Positions 43,046 to 52,401 are shown, counted from the stretch's first letter. The stretch: DNA of 64,000 nt from Flavobacterium sp. N502540 (GCF_025947365.1 NZ_CP110012.1:3968001-4032000), one strand, 5' to 3'. Notes: a model not told the origin generated them from the letters alone. Numbers and translations are program-made.

Positions 43046-44182
43046 ATGAAGAATATCATTTTTATTTTGCTCTTTGTGGTACTTAACGGAGCAACTTGTG
43101 AGAAGGAACATGAAGTGGTTCGATCGTTTTGTTATTGGAAAACCGATTTGAATTTCGAAAACACAGAGGATTCGTTGATAAAAGACTTGAAGGTAAAACA
43201 TTTGTACATTCGTTTTTTTGATGTAGACTGGAACCCGTATGCTAAAGAACCTTTGCCGGTTGCAACCCTTAACGATATCAGATTAAATGAAAGCAATCCT
43301 GAAATTACCCCCAGTATTTTCATTACCAATGAGGTGGTTTTGAAATCCGGAAAAAAGCAACTGGACAGTTTGGCTGTGAGAATTGCCAAACGTATTGAAC
43401 AGATAGGATTGAAAATGAATGATTCGAAAGCCGAGAAAATAGCCAGTTCGATTGTGTATCCAAAAGATTATTACAAGCAGGAGAATCGTAAACAGTTGAA
43501 TTATGATTCGGTAAAATCGAGTGAAATGGCAAAATTGAAAGTTGATTTTAAAGAAATCCTGATCGATTGTGACTGGTCGGAAAAATCAAAAGACAATTAT
43601 TTTTACTTGTTAAAGCAAATCAAGAAAAACTATCCTGCGACTGCGGTTTCGGCTACCATAAGACTCTGGCAGTACAAATATGCTTCAAAAGCAGGAATTC
43701 CACCCGTAGATAAAGGCTTGCTGATGTGTTACAATTTGAGTAAACCGGAAGATTTTAATACCAAAAATTCCATAGGAACCAGCGAAGAATTGACACAATA
43801 TATTACGCACGACAAATACGGTTTAAAGCTTGATATTGCTCTGCCATTGTACAGTTGGGCAGTTGTTTTCAGAGGCAATCAGTTTAAGGGGATTTTATCC
43901 GATTATGACAGAGTTCAAAATGATACCGTTAAATTAAAAAAAGTATCAGACGCTAAATATATACTGCAAGACGACATTTTAGTGGGACAGACTTATTTGA
44001 GAAACGGGGACGAAATCAGGATTGAGAAAATTTCTGAAGACGAACTTGACAAAATGATTTCGATCGTAAAAAGTAAAATTCCAATCGACAATCAGACGAA
44101 AGTGACGTTTTTCTCTTTTGATAAAAAATACATCAACGATTATGGAACCCAAAATATATCCGGTTATTATGCGCGTTTTTAG
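43046..44182 (+). CDS. Secreted lipoprotein, possible TIM-barrel, function unknown
   Basis: This protein has about 378 residues with the start MKNIIFILLFVVLNG at 43046 and a lipobox-like GATC (about 15-18). Conserved-looking segments HLYIRFFDVDWNPY, ILIDCDWSEKSKDNYFYLLK and ISGYYARF are spaced like beta strands of a glycoside-hydrolase barrel, with an acidic DCDW, but no known family is recognised. It overlaps the next gene by 14 bases, so the two are one operon. Confidence 0.7.
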   Translation: MKNIIFILLFVVLNGATCEKEHEVVRSFCYWKTDLNFENTEDSLIKDLKVKHLYIRFFDVDWNPYAKEPLPVATLNDIRLNESNPEITPSIFITNEVVLKSGKKQLDSLAVRIAKRIEQIGLKMNDSKAEKIASSIVYPKDYYKQENRKQLNYDSVKSSEMAKLKVDFKEILIDCDWSEKSKDNYFYLLKQIKKNYPATAVSATIRLWQYKYASKAGIPPVDKGLLMCYNLSKPEDFNTKNSIGTSEELTQYITHDKYGLKLDIALPLYSWAVVFRGNQFKGILSDYDRVQNDTVKLKKVSDAKYILQDDILVGQTYLRNGDEIRIEKISEDELDKMISIVKSKIPIDNQTKVTFFSFDKKYINDYGTQNISGYYARF

Positions 44183-46481
44183 CCCTTTACTTTTTATTTT
44201 TAGTGTTCAGGTCTCTTTGGCTTGTGGATGGAGTGTTTCGCCTGAGACCAGCAGACTGGCTTTGTTTAAAGCGCAAAGAGAAGGATTTTTTAAGCTGACA
44301 CCTTTTTATTATTCCGCCGATAATTACTACGATACAAACACTGTTTCGGGAGCAGATCAGGAATTGAATTGTGCGGAGTGGAAGAAAAAACTGGGCAGTC
44401 AGGTCGATCCAAAAGACGTGCACGTTATTTTGTACGAAACGGATGCTGAGAAATTCGAAACCGCTTATGAAACGAAATCGCTGAAAAAAGTTTTTGATAA
44501 GAATACTTTCATTGAAGCCTTACTACTTTCAAAAAACAAAGCGCTTCTCAATTACATTTTGTTTGCGAAAAAATTAGAATACAACAGTAATCCTGATGTA
44601 AAATGGGAGTCGTGGGGAAATATTGGTTATGACAGTAAAGATCATAAAATAGCCGATGTTAGCGATTTTGAAAAGAAAATCAGAACGGCAAAAGATTCTT
44701 TTTTAAAACAGCGTTATGCTTTTTTACTGTTGAGGTACAGTTTTTATGCCTCTGATAAGAATGAAGTGATTCGTTTGTACGATACTTATTTTGCAGAAGA
44801 CAAAAACACGATCTTAGGTCCCTGGGCTTTGTATTATAAAGCTTTATGTGTTGAGGATTTAGCTTTACAGAATTATTTGCTGAGTAAAGTATTTGTTTCC
44901 TGCGAAGAGAAATCATTTGCAGTTTTGCAGCATTACAACTGGAAATTAACAGCAGAGACTTTGGCATTGGCTCAAAACGATGAAGAGCGCAGTGTGATTC
45001 TGGCCATTGAAGGTTTACGCAATCCGGCACCGGGTTTGAAAACCATTCAGGAGGTTTACGAGTTGAGTCCGAATAGCTTGTATTTGAGTTTTTTGATCGG
45101 GAGGGAAGTGAACAAACTTGAAGACTGGATTTTTACACCCCAATACACCAATGACAGAACTCCTTCGGTTGTTTTTGACGGTACAGTCTGGTATGAAAAT
45201 TATGCCAAAGCAAAGGAGGAGAATTTCAGGAAAGATATTTTGTATTTAAGGGAGTTAGAATATTATTTGATTTCAATCAGAGAGCAGACTTCGGACGAGC
45301 AAAAGGATTATGTCACAGCAGCGATTGCACAGCTTTGTTTTATAGGGGACGAAATTGATTTGGGAAAGAAATACACGGATATGATTTCAGAAAAAGCAAA
45401 TTCTTCGATACAAATGCAAAAGAATATTCAGTTAGCATTGGTTTCTTTAAAGCAGGACGATTTGAAAAATAACGAAGTTCAAAATCAGCTTTTTAAATAT
45501 TTTGATTCGGTTGAAAATCTGGTGGAAGCCGATTTAGGTTTGTTTAAGAATTTATACAGTTTGTATCGAATCGCAAGCAAAGATTTTGCAGAAAAAGGCG
45601 ATCGCGTGACAGCAGGTTTACTGGCGATGAAATCAGATATTAAAAATGAAGGAGAATATTCCGCTTACAATACGCCTTATTTTTACAGTTATATTGGTTT
45701 TTTTGATCGGAATAATGCAACTGAGGGAGATATCGATCGTTTGATAGCACTTCAGGAGAAAAAAGACAAAACGCCTTTTGAAAGGTATATCTGTTCAGGA
45801 ACAATAGCACCAAATGTCAATTATTATAAAGATTTAAAAGGAACGATTGCATTCCGAAATAATAATTTGGAGCTGGCTTACCAAACTTTTGCCAGTATGC
45901 CGAAGGATTTTTGGGAGAAAAATTATGCGTATAAAGATTTTTTAAACGAGAATCCGTTTACGCCCAAAATTCTGCAAAGAGATACAGAGCGAAAGTTCGA
46001 CTATCGTTTCAATAAAGCCGATTTTATTGCGCAATTGATTCAGCTGAAAAAACAAAACACAGCCACAAGCAATCTGAAACTGGCACATGCTTATTTTAAT
46101 GTGTCGTATTTGGGTAATTCCTGGATGATGACTGCGTACGATTGGACATCGGGTGAATCGTATGTGGATTATGTATATGGAGATAATTCAGAAAATGAAA
46201 AGAAATATCAAAAAGGCAATTATTATAGTTTAAGCATGGCCAAAATGTACTATGAGAAAGCCTTGAAAATGTCTAAAAATACAAATGAAAAAGCCCTGGC
46301 AAGTTTAATGATTTTTGAGTGCAATTATTACAATCACTACGCCAATATTGTTTCTGCGGAGGAAGAAGAAAAGAACCCGTTTAAAGCAGGGCAGGAGCTG
46401 ATTAATTTCTATTCGGTTTATAGAAAAACGACTGCTTTTCAAAAATACAATTGCCCTTTGTTAGAATCGTATCTTAAGTAA
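44169..46481 (+). CDS. Large secreted helical-repeat protein, function unknown
   Basis: This protein has about 770 residues from 44169, with a signal peptide (MRVFSPLLFIFSVQVSLACG); in-frame Met codons at 44118 and 44142 lie further upstream. The long body has many amphipathic helices (FLKQRYAFLLLRYSFYASDK, YYKALCVEDLALQNYLLSK), like tetratricopeptide or HEAT-type repeats. No enzyme motif is seen. It is coupled to the preceding lipoprotein gene; both may work together on the envelope. Confidence 0.72.
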   Translation: MRVFSPLLFIFSVQVSLACGWSVSPETSRLALFKAQREGFFKLTPFYYSADNYYDTNTVSGADQELNCAEWKKKLGSQVDPKDVHVILYETDAEKFETAYETKSLKKVFDKNTFIEALLLSKNKALLNYILFAKKLEYNSNPDVKWESWGNIGYDSKDHKIADVSDFEKKIRTAKDSFLKQRYAFLLLRYSFYASDKNEVIRLYDTYFAEDKNTILGPWALYYKALCVEDLALQNYLLSKVFVSCEEKSFAVLQHYNWKLTAETLALAQNDEERSVILAIEGLRNPAPGLKTIQEVYELSPNSLYLSFLIGREVNKLEDWIFTPQYTNDRTPSVVFDGTVWYENYAKAKEENFRKDILYLRELEYYLISIREQTSDEQKDYVTAAIAQLCFIGDEIDLGKKYTDMISEKANSSIQMQKNIQLALVSLKQDDLKNNEVQNQLFKYFDSVENLVEADLGLFKNLYSLYRIASKDFAEKGDRVTAGLLAMKSDIKNEGEYSAYNTPYFYSYIGFFDRNNATEGDIDRLIALQEKKDKTPFERYICSGTIAPNVNYYKDLKGTIAFRNNNLELAYQTFASMPKDFWEKNYAYKDFLNENPFTPKILQRDTERKFDYRFNKADFIAQLIQLKKQNTATSNLKLAHAYFNVSYLGNSWMMTAYDWTSGESYVDYVYGDNSENEKKYQKGNYYSLSMAKMYYEKALKMSKNTNEKALASLMIFECNYYNHYANIVSAEEEEKNPFKAGQELINFYSVYRKTTAFQKYNCPLLESYLK

Positions 46482-46500
46482 TAGGGAGCAGACAGGTCAT

Positions 46501-46535
46501 AAAAAAAGCGTTCGGATTTACGAACGCTTTTTTTT
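46501..46535 (+). terminator. Bidirectional terminator
   Basis: AAAAAAAGCGTTCG and CGAACGCTTTTTTT form a perfect stem with a 6-base loop and a T run on both strands. It ends the two-gene unit. Confidence 0.9.
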
Positions 46536-46542
46536 ATGAGGT

Positions 46543-46668
46543 ACTAAGATTCTAAGATTCTGAGGTACTGAGTTTCTAAGATTCTAATAATCTATTATTC
46601 TCAATGATTTAATTATTCGGTATGTCTAATAATCTAAAGATCTAACAATCTAACAATCTAAAGATCTA
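46543..46668. repeat. Imperfect 8-base tandem array
   Basis: Units such as AAGATTCT (46548 onwards) and ATCTAACA (46635-46665) repeat with a period of eight, over about 120 bases up to the tpiA stop. Similar units occur at 16745-16775, 54400-54435 and 58620-58668. Confidence 0.8.
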
Positions 46669-47418
46669 GACAGCAGTAACAATTGCTAAAAAGTCATCTG
46701 CTTTTAAAGCTGCGCCACCAATTAAACCACCGTCTACGTCTGGTTTAGAGAAGATTTCTTTAGCATTTTCAGGTTTAACAGAACCACCGTAAAGAATAGA
46801 AACTTCATCAGCGATAGCAGCTCCAAATGCTTTACGAACCACCTCTCTGATAAATTCGTGCATTTCTTGTGCTTGTTCTGGTGAAGCCGTTTCTCCTGTT
46901 CCGATTGCCCAAACCGGTTCGTAAGCCAAAACGATCTTAGACCATGATTCTTTTGCGATTTGGAATAATCCGTCGCGCAATTGGTTTTCAACAATATTAA
47001 AATGATTGTCAGACTGACGGTCTTTTAATTCCTCTCCAAAACAGAAAATTACTGTCATGTCATGTTTTAGAGCAGTGTCTACTTTATTTGCAATTAAGGC
47101 ATCTGTTTCGTGAAAAATAGCTCTACGCTCAGAGTGACCTAAAATTACAGTATTTACACCCACACTGGTTAACATGTCAGCAGAAATTTCTCCTGTAAAA
47201 GCACCGCCTTCAGCCTGATGAACGTTTTGCGCTGCAACACCGATAGTGGTGTTTTTTAATTTAGCAGCTGCTGCCTGTAAGTTTACAAAAGTTGGTGCTA
47301 CAATTACTTGTGCAGTAGTTTGTGCAGGTATTTTAGCGATTAATTCGTTTAATAATTCTTCAGTTTGTGCGGCGTTTTTATGCATTTTCCAGTTTCCTGC
47401 AACAATCTTTTTTCTCAT
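46666..47418 (-). CDS. tpiA: Triosephosphate isomerase
   Basis: This 250-residue glycolytic enzyme has all the hallmarks: N-terminal KIVAGNWKMHKN, catalytic His in ILGHSERRAIF (about 93-103), catalytic Glu in LAYEPVWAIGTGETAS (about 165-180) and the phosphate loop ILYGGSVKPEN. Length is standard. Upstream is a short perfect palindrome (CATTGCAATTGCAATG, 47462-47477). Confidence 0.98.
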   Translation of the reverse strand: MRKKIVAGNWKMHKNAAQTEELLNELIAKIPAQTTAQVIVAPTFVNLQAAAAKLKNTTIGVAAQNVHQAEGGAFTGEISADMLTSVGVNTVILGHSERRAIFHETDALIANKVDTALKHDMTVIFCFGEELKDRQSDNHFNIVENQLRDGLFQIAKESWSKIVLAYEPVWAIGTGETASPEQAQEMHEFIREVVRKAFGAAIADEVSILYGGSVKPENAKEIFSKPDVDGGLIGGAALKADDFLAIVTAV

Positions 47419-47490
47419 TGTGGTAGTTTTTTATTTTTTGCTTTTATTTTATTCACTTTTACCATTGCAATTGCAATGAATATTGCGGTT

Positions 47491-47985
47491 TTATTTTAAA
47501 CCTTTTAGGGTTTCATTGATTTTATCAAAATCTTTTTCAATGGCACGATAGAGTACAATTTTTCCGGTTTTGTCTACAATGATGTATCTCGGAATCCAGT
47601 CTAAGTCAATTGCTTTGCCAAAAACACCTTTCATGCCGTCGTTCATCATGAAATGATCGCCTTTTAATTCGTGTTTTTCAATTCCGGCTTTCCATTTGTC
47701 TGCAGTTTTGTCAGCAGAAAGGAATAAGTAGGAAACAGTAGGGTTATTTGCTTGTAATTCTTTAAGCTGAGGCATTGCTTTTACACAGTCGCCACACCAG
47801 GAAGCCCAAACTTCGATTAACAAAGTTTTACCTTTGTATTTTTTTAAAATGTTTTTGAAAGCAACCTGACTATCATCAGCTGCTAATAATTTTTCAGACA
47901 AAGCTTCTTTAGAAAAACTGGTTTTCTGAGCTTGTGAGCATGAAAAAGTGATAAATGCAATAAAGATTAGCGTTATTTGTTTCAT
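47491..47985 (-). CDS. TlpA-like thioredoxin-fold lipoprotein
   Basis: This 164-residue protein has a signal peptide with a lipobox-like FSC (residues 14-16). The thioredoxin fold has active site WASWCGDCVKAMPQLKEL (about 60-77) and cis-proline region DLDWIPRYIIVDKTG (about 131-145). It probably reduces or oxidises thiols in the periplasm. It has an exact promoter box at 48005-48012. Confidence 0.9.
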   Translation of the reverse strand: MKQITLIFIAFITFSCSQAQKTSFSKEALSEKLLAADDSQVAFKNILKKYKGKTLLIEVWASWCGDCVKAMPQLKELQANNPTVSYLFLSADKTADKWKAGIEKHELKGDHFMMNDGMKGVFGKAIDLDWIPRYIIVDKTGKIVLYRAIEKDFDKINETLKGLK

Positions 47986-48004
47986 AGTGGTAAATGATTT
48001 TGAA

Positions 48005-48012
48005 CAAAGTTA
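48005..48012 (-). promoter_or_regulatory. Promoter -7 box of the TlpA-like gene
   Basis: The minus strand reads TAACTTTG, an exact TAnnTTTG match, 20 bases upstream of the ATG. Confidence 0.5.
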
Positions 48013-48324
48013 AACAAACAAATGGAAAGCCAATCGGACATTAACAAAAATTGAAGACTCGTTTATTTTATCACAAATCAGCCAATTTCGGTTAAAAAAA
48101 GAGGAGTGAAATCGTAATAGTTGAGAGAATAAACTTCAAATTAGAATGAATTTTTAAAAGTAAATCTGCGAAAAAGCAAAAAAGGGAAATATTTTTTTGG
48201 GAGTGATAAGTTTTTAGCGGGAAAAAAACGTCAGATTGACTTAAAAAAGGGCTTCTTGAAATACGTATTTAAGAGGTATTAAAGTGAAATCTTATACCAT
48301 TTTAACGAAGGGGCTAAAAGGAGT
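48013..48324. other. Intergenic stretch, nothing recognised
   Basis: About 310 AT-rich bases between the TlpA-like promoter and the terminator of the DoxX-like gene show no credible reading frame, repeat or RNA motif on either strand. Confidence 0.5.
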
Positions 48325-48367
48325 AAAAAAACAAAGTCCGCAATGTTTTATAACTTTGCGGACTTTG
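48325..48367 (-). terminator. Terminator of the DoxX/BT_3928-like gene
   Basis: On the minus strand a CAAAGTCCGCAAA stem pairs with ATTGCGGACTTTG (one mismatch near the loop) and is followed by seven T. It lies 35 bases beyond the stop of the gene starting at 49503. Confidence 0.85.
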
Positions 48368-48402
48368 CTAAAATCTTGTAACCTTTTAGGTTGAATGCTA
48401 TT

Positions 48403-49503
48403 TTATAATTTTAAATCGCTGATGTCGTTGTAATGTACTTTTTGAACCACAGTTCCTTTTTGCAGTACTACAATACTTGGATTAGCTCTTTCGATTGTTT
48501 TTAGAGTAGTGGCATCACAGAAATAGAAGTCAACATCTAAGCCGTATTGTTTTTTTGCTTTTGTAATTTCATCAGGACCTGAAGCGGTCATTGCAATTAC
48601 TTTATAACTTTTGGTTTTCGCCTCTTTGTTCAGTGTTTCTAATTTTTTCATTCCCTCAGGATTGGAAAGTGTTAAATCATAGGTTACAAATACCAATAAT
48701 TTAGGCTCTTTCAATAATTCGTCTTTGTAATCAGAATCATCTTTAGTCATCGTAAAATCGTGAATTGGCGGTACATAACCTTCTGTAATTACTTTGTCTT
48801 TACGGTCAACAAACGTAGCACCTTCCGGAATGTTCATCAGGTCTTTTTCTGTAAACTCTTTATCAACACCATTTACTTTGTAGATGAAAATCATTTCAAC
48901 AACTGATTTTGGAGCGCCTTCCGGAATTTCCATTCCCTTCTCGATATTACTTCCTACTTTATACGGACGGAAATCTTTGATCGGATTGTGGTTGAGTACC
49001 CAAACAGCCATAATAACACATAAAATAATGCTTATCAATGTTAGAATATTGGTCACAAATTTTGAAAATAATGGTTTTACCAATTTTTTATTGATGAACA
49101 GTATCAGAATAAAGAAAAGTAAAACAATATCTTTGGTGAAAGATTGCCAAGGTGTTAAGTGAAGCGCGTCTCCAAAACATCCACAGTCTTTAACCACATC
49201 AAAATAAGCAGAGTAGAAGGTAAGGAAAGTGAAGAAAACGATTAGCAGCAGTAAAGCCCAAATCGTAAGTTTTGATTTGTATCCTACCAATAACATCACA
49301 CCCAGAACTACTTCCAGAATTACTAAAAAGATGGCTAATCCTAAAGCCAATGGCTCCAGAAACGGTATGTTAAAAACCGGCTCACTGAAATACTCGGCTA
49401 ATTTATAGGAGAAACCAACCGGATCGTTTAGTTTAATCAGTCCGGAAATAATAAAAAGTACTCCGACAAATAATCTGGAAAATTGGGTAATGATGTTTTT
49501 CAT
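48403..49503 (-). CDS. DoxX-like membrane protein with C-terminal thioredoxin-like domain (BT_3928 family)
   Basis: This 366-residue protein has a DoxX/MauE-type membrane part with four helices (about 8-145), including SRLFVGVLFIISGLIKLNDP and DVVKDCGCFGDALHL, whose paired cysteines may take electrons. One more helix follows (about 150-168), then a periplasmic thioredoxin-like domain (about 230-366) without a clear CxxC. The family is common in Bacteroidota. A role in periplasmic redox is inferred. It probably shares a transcript with the DUF1599 gene 92 bases upstream. Confidence 0.85.
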   Translation of the reverse strand: MKNIITQFSRLFVGVLFIISGLIKLNDPVGFSYKLAEYFSEPVFNIPFLEPLALGLAIFLVILEVVLGVMLLVGYKSKLTIWALLLLIVFFTFLTFYSAYFDVVKDCGCFGDALHLTPWQSFTKDIVLLFFILILFINKKLVKPLFSKFVTNILTLISIILCVIMAVWVLNHNPIKDFRPYKVGSNIEKGMEIPEGAPKSVVEMIFIYKVNGVDKEFTEKDLMNIPEGATFVDRKDKVITEGYVPPIHDFTMTKDDSDYKDELLKEPKLLVFVTYDLTLSNPEGMKKLETLNKEAKTKSYKVIAMTASGPDEITKAKKQYGLDVDFYFCDATTLKTIERANPSIVVLQKGTVVQKVHYNDISDLKL

Positions 49504-49595
49504 GGGGAAATATTTAAGTTAAAACTCCAATTTTAAGTGCCAAGTTTCAAAATATTGCCGGAAACCTGGGATTTGGAATTTAATTTTTGAAATTT

Positions 49596-50138
49596 CTATT
49601 TGTTGATGGGATTCAGGATGAGAGCAAAAACAGAATAATTAATCATATCCTGATAATTGGCATCGATGCCTTCAGAAACGAGTGTTTTACCTTTATTGTC
49701 TTCGATTTGTTTTACGCGAAGTATTTTTTGCAGAATCAAATCCGTCAGAGAGCTTACACGCATGTCACGCCAGGCCTCGCCGTAATCATGATTTTTGGCT
49801 TCCATTAGCTCTTTGGTTAGTTTTACCTGAGCATCGTACAGTTCAGTTGCTTTTTCAACATCTAAATCAGGCTGATCGACAACTCCGAGTTCTAACTGAA
49901 TCAGTGCCATGATCGAGTAATTGATGATTCCAATGAATTCGCCTTTTTCATCTTCGTCTATTTTACGAACTTCGTTTTCCTGCAGACTTCTGATTCTCTG
50001 TGCTTTTATAAAAATCTGATCGGTTAAGGATGGCAATCTTAATATGCGCCATGCACTGCCGTAATCTTTCATTTTATTAATAAACAAAGTACGGCAAACC
50101 GTAATTACATTATCAAATTCAAGGGAAGTATTCTTCAT
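49596..50138 (-). CDS. DUF1599 domain-containing protein
   Basis: This 180-residue protein has two similar halves, each with a (K/H)DYG(S/E)AWR motif (KMKDYGSAWRILRLPSLTD and KNHDYGEAWRDMRVSSLTD). It belongs to the nucleotide-modification-associated DUF1599 family. It is conserved next to folP and tpiA in flavobacteria. The exact reaction is unknown. An exact promoter box lies at 50169-50176. Confidence 0.88.
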   Translation of the reverse strand: MKNTSLEFDNVITVCRTLFINKMKDYGSAWRILRLPSLTDQIFIKAQRIRSLQENEVRKIDEDEKGEFIGIINYSIMALIQLELGVVDQPDLDVEKATELYDAQVKLTKELMEAKNHDYGEAWRDMRVSSLTDLILQKILRVKQIEDNKGKTLVSEGIDANYQDMINYSVFALILNPINK

Positions 50139-50168
50139 TTATTGCTGTATATTTGCTAAAAATTTCTT

Positions 50169-50176
50169 CAAAAATA
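50169..50176 (-). promoter_or_regulatory. Promoter -7 box of the DUF1599 operon
   Basis: The minus strand reads TATTTTTG, an exact TAnnTTTG match, 31 bases upstream of the ATG. Confidence 0.5.
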
Positions 50177-50194
50177 GGGATAATATTAAAGAGA

Positions 50195-50296
50195 TTCAAG
50201 TTTCAGGTTTTCTTTGTTTTAAGTTTTTTCTAAACAAAGTGTTAATACCAACAATCTGAAACTTGAAACCTGAAACAAAGAAAACCTGAAACAAAA
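50195..50296. repeat. Inverted repeat element between DUF1599 gene and folP
   Basis: TTTCAGGTTTTCTTTGTTT (50201-50219) and its exact reverse complement (50273-50291) flank a 53-base centre that contains more CTGAAAC/TTGAAAC units. It is related to the 7-base array at 36551-36640, so palindrome and tandem unit occur together here. Confidence 0.85.
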
Positions 50297-50311
50297 ATAA
50301 CAAAACAAACC

Positions 50312-51136
50312 ATGACAATTAATTGCAAAGGACAGCTTATAGATTTATCGATTCCAAAAGTAATGGGGATTTTAAATGTGACACCCAATTCTTTTTTTGA
50401 CGGTGGAAAATATAAAAATGAAGAGGAAATAGTCACACAGGTTGGAAAAATGCTTTCTGAAGGCGCTGCATTTATTGATATTGGGGCCTATTCGAGTAAA
50501 CCAAGTGCTGAGTTTGTAACAGAACAAGAAGAAATTGACCGAATTGTTCCGGCGATCGAATTGATTTTAAAACATTTCCCGAAGGCTTTATTGTCGATTG
50601 ACACGTTTAGAGCCAAAGTTGCCAAAGCAAGTATCGAAAGCGGTGCAGCCATTATAAACGATATTGCGGCAGGTGAACTTGATGATAAAATGTTTGAAGT
50701 GATTGCGCATTACAATGTGCCATATATCATGATGCACATGCGAGGCAATCCGCAAACGATGCAAAGTCTCACACAATATGACGATATCGTAAAGGAGATG
50801 TTGTTTTATTTTTCTGAGAAAGTGAAACGTGCAAGAGCTTTAGGGATTAATGATTTGATATTGGATCCGGGTTTTGGCTTTGCTAAAACGACCGATCAGA
50901 ATTATGAAGTAATGCAAAAAATGGAGCTTTTTAATGTGTTAGAATTACCAGTTTTAGCCGGGATTTCTAGAAAATCAATGATTTATAAAACGCTTGATAT
51001 AACGCCACAGGAAGCTTTAAACGGAACAACGTTTTTAAATACTATTGCATTAACCAAAGGCGCAAAAATTCTTCGTGTTCACGATGTAAAAGAAGCAGTG
51101 GAATGTGTTACTTTGTTTAATAAACTGAATATTTAA
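50312..51136 (+). CDS. folP: Dihydropteroate synthase
   Basis: This 274-residue folate-pathway enzyme joins pterin pyrophosphate and p-aminobenzoate. Hallmarks are KVMGILNVTPNSFFDGGKY (about 12-30), FIDIGAYSSKP (about 57-67), SIDTFRAKVA, IINDIAAGE, YIMMHMRGNPQTMQ and ILDPGFGFAKT, ending with GISRKSMIYK and RVHDV. It is divergent from the DUF1599 gene across the inverted repeat. Confidence 0.97.
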   Translation: MTINCKGQLIDLSIPKVMGILNVTPNSFFDGGKYKNEEEIVTQVGKMLSEGAAFIDIGAYSSKPSAEFVTEQEEIDRIVPAIELILKHFPKALLSIDTFRAKVAKASIESGAAIINDIAAGELDDKMFEVIAHYNVPYIMMHMRGNPQTMQSLTQYDDIVKEMLFYFSEKVKRARALGINDLILDPGFGFAKTTDQNYEVMQKMELFNVLELPVLAGISRKSMIYKTLDITPQEALNGTTFLNTIALTKGAKILRVHDVKEAVECVTLFNKLNI

Positions 51137-51202
51137 ACGATAGATTTGTTATTCCGAGGAATGACGACTTTGTGTGAATTCTATATATTAAAAAAATAAA
51201 TT

Positions 51203-51850
51203 ATGAAATACTTCTCTCTATTTATAATCTGTCTTTTATTCTCTTGCGGAAAAAAAGAGGACGTTTTACTTCCAAAATCGAATGTTACAATCGTAAAAGA
51301 TGTGGAAGATCTTTCACCAATTTATATCTTCTTTAAAACCGAAGGAAAAGATACCATTGCCGATGTGAACCGAAAAAGCAGCATTATTTCAACCAATTGG
51401 ATTTTCAATATCGACAAGCGTCTGCCTTTAAAATTGGTCATTCCGGAAGTAATGAAATTACAAGAGAAAAAGCGAGCTGACAGTGCCCATAAAAACGAAA
51501 ATGCTGAAAATTATTATTCCTACGCTGATTCGATCGGAAAGAATTTAGCTTTCCTGCCTTTCACCAAGGTGTATTATAAAATGGAAATCGCCAATAACAG
51601 AAGTCAGTTGTATTTTAAAAAGAATGGAATGATACAATACAGCGGAAGAAAAACATATGATTTCCCTAAAAATGATTTGCCAAAGTTTTTAGACAGTTTA
51701 ATCATAAATCCAAAAGCGCAGATTACTTTTTCATTTGATAAAAATATATCTTACGGAGAATATATTCAGTACAAAACGTTCCTTGAAAAATTAGAATTAA
51801 AGCAAAAATCTCTTGTTTTTATAAATAAGGAAGAAGAGTTTGTGTTTTAG
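51203..51850 (+). CDS. Small secreted lipoprotein, function unknown
   Basis: This 215-residue protein has a lipobox LFSC at about residues 12-15 and a beta-rich mature part including LPLKLVIPEVMKLQEKKRAD and LAFLPFTKVYYKMEI. No motif is recognised. It stands alone downstream of folP. Confidence 0.65.
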   Translation: MKYFSLFIICLLFSCGKKEDVLLPKSNVTIVKDVEDLSPIYIFFKTEGKDTIADVNRKSSIISTNWIFNIDKRLPLKLVIPEVMKLQEKKRADSAHKNENAENYYSYADSIGKNLAFLPFTKVYYKMEIANNRSQLYFKKNGMIQYSGRKTYDFPKNDLPKFLDSLIINPKAQITFSFDKNISYGEYIQYKTFLEKLELKQKSLVFINKEEEFVF

Positions 51851-51923
51851 CTTTAAGCTTTAGGCTTTAGGCTGTAAGCTATAAGCAGTACAGAAATTAA
51901 CAATTAACAATTGATAATTAACC
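51850..51923. repeat. Two imperfect 7-base tandem arrays
   Basis: GCTTTAG-like units (about six) are followed by AATTAAC-like units (about four), each with a period of seven, between convergent genes. This is the same style of intergenic repeat as at 36551-36640, with different unit sequences. Confidence 0.8.
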
Positions 51924-51924
51924 A

Positions 51925-52398
51925 TTATTGATGGTGATAAGGTTCGTTCCTTAAAATAGTAAATCCTCTATACAGTTGTTCAATAAAAAACAAACGTACC
52001 ATCTGGTGGGAAAACGTCATTAGTGAAAGCGAGATTTTGCCCTGTGCCTTACTGTATACCGTATCTGAAAATCCATAAGGACCACCTATTACGAAGACCA
52101 AAGTTTTGATTCCTGAATTCATTTTCTTTTGTAATTCTTCAGAAAAACCAACGCTGGAAAAGTTTTTGCCGTTTTCGTCCAATAGAATCAGCTGATCCGT
52201 TGGTGAGAGTTTCGACAGTATCAATTCACCTTCCTTTTCTTTTTGCTGACTTTCGGATAAATTCTTTACATTTTTGATATCCGGAATAATCTCCAAATCA
52301 AATTTGATATAAAACGACAAACGTTTGGTGTAATCGTCAATCAAAGTTTGAAGAGATTTATTGTCTGTCTTGCCAATGGCGATAAGTTTGATATTCAT
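51925..52398 (-). CDS. rlmH: 23S rRNA pseudouridine(1915) N3-methyltransferase RlmH
   Basis: This 157-residue SPOUT methyltransferase shows LILLDENGKNFSSVGFSEEL, the glycine-rich knot loop FVIGGPYGFSDTV (about 102-114) and the C-terminal SLMTFSHQMVRLFFIEQLYRA-like segment ending EPYHHQ. Length is standard. It starts three bases after the stop of the ABM-domain gene, so the two form an operon. Confidence 0.96.
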   Translation of the reverse strand: MNIKLIAIGKTDNKSLQTLIDDYTKRLSFYIKFDLEIIPDIKNVKNLSESQQKEKEGELILSKLSPTDQLILLDENGKNFSSVGFSEELQKKMNSGIKTLVFVIGGPYGFSDTVYSKAQGKISLSLMTFSHQMVRLFFIEQLYRGFTILRNEPYHHQ

Positions 52399-52401
52399 TG
52401 C

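Noticed and set aside
42932..43201. Long N-terminal extension of PrmA
   Set aside because: The promoter box at 42945-42953 lies inside it and the PrmA family begins at the MSNIYLGYHF start.
46543..46668. Possible CRISPR-like array because of regular short repeats
   Set aside because: The repeat period is eight bases with no spacers, and no cas genes are present.
47462..47477. Perfect palindrome CATTGCAATTGCAATG upstream of tpiA as an operator
   Set aside because: It is a single short copy in AT-rich DNA with no partner site or regulator nearby, so it is too weak to call.
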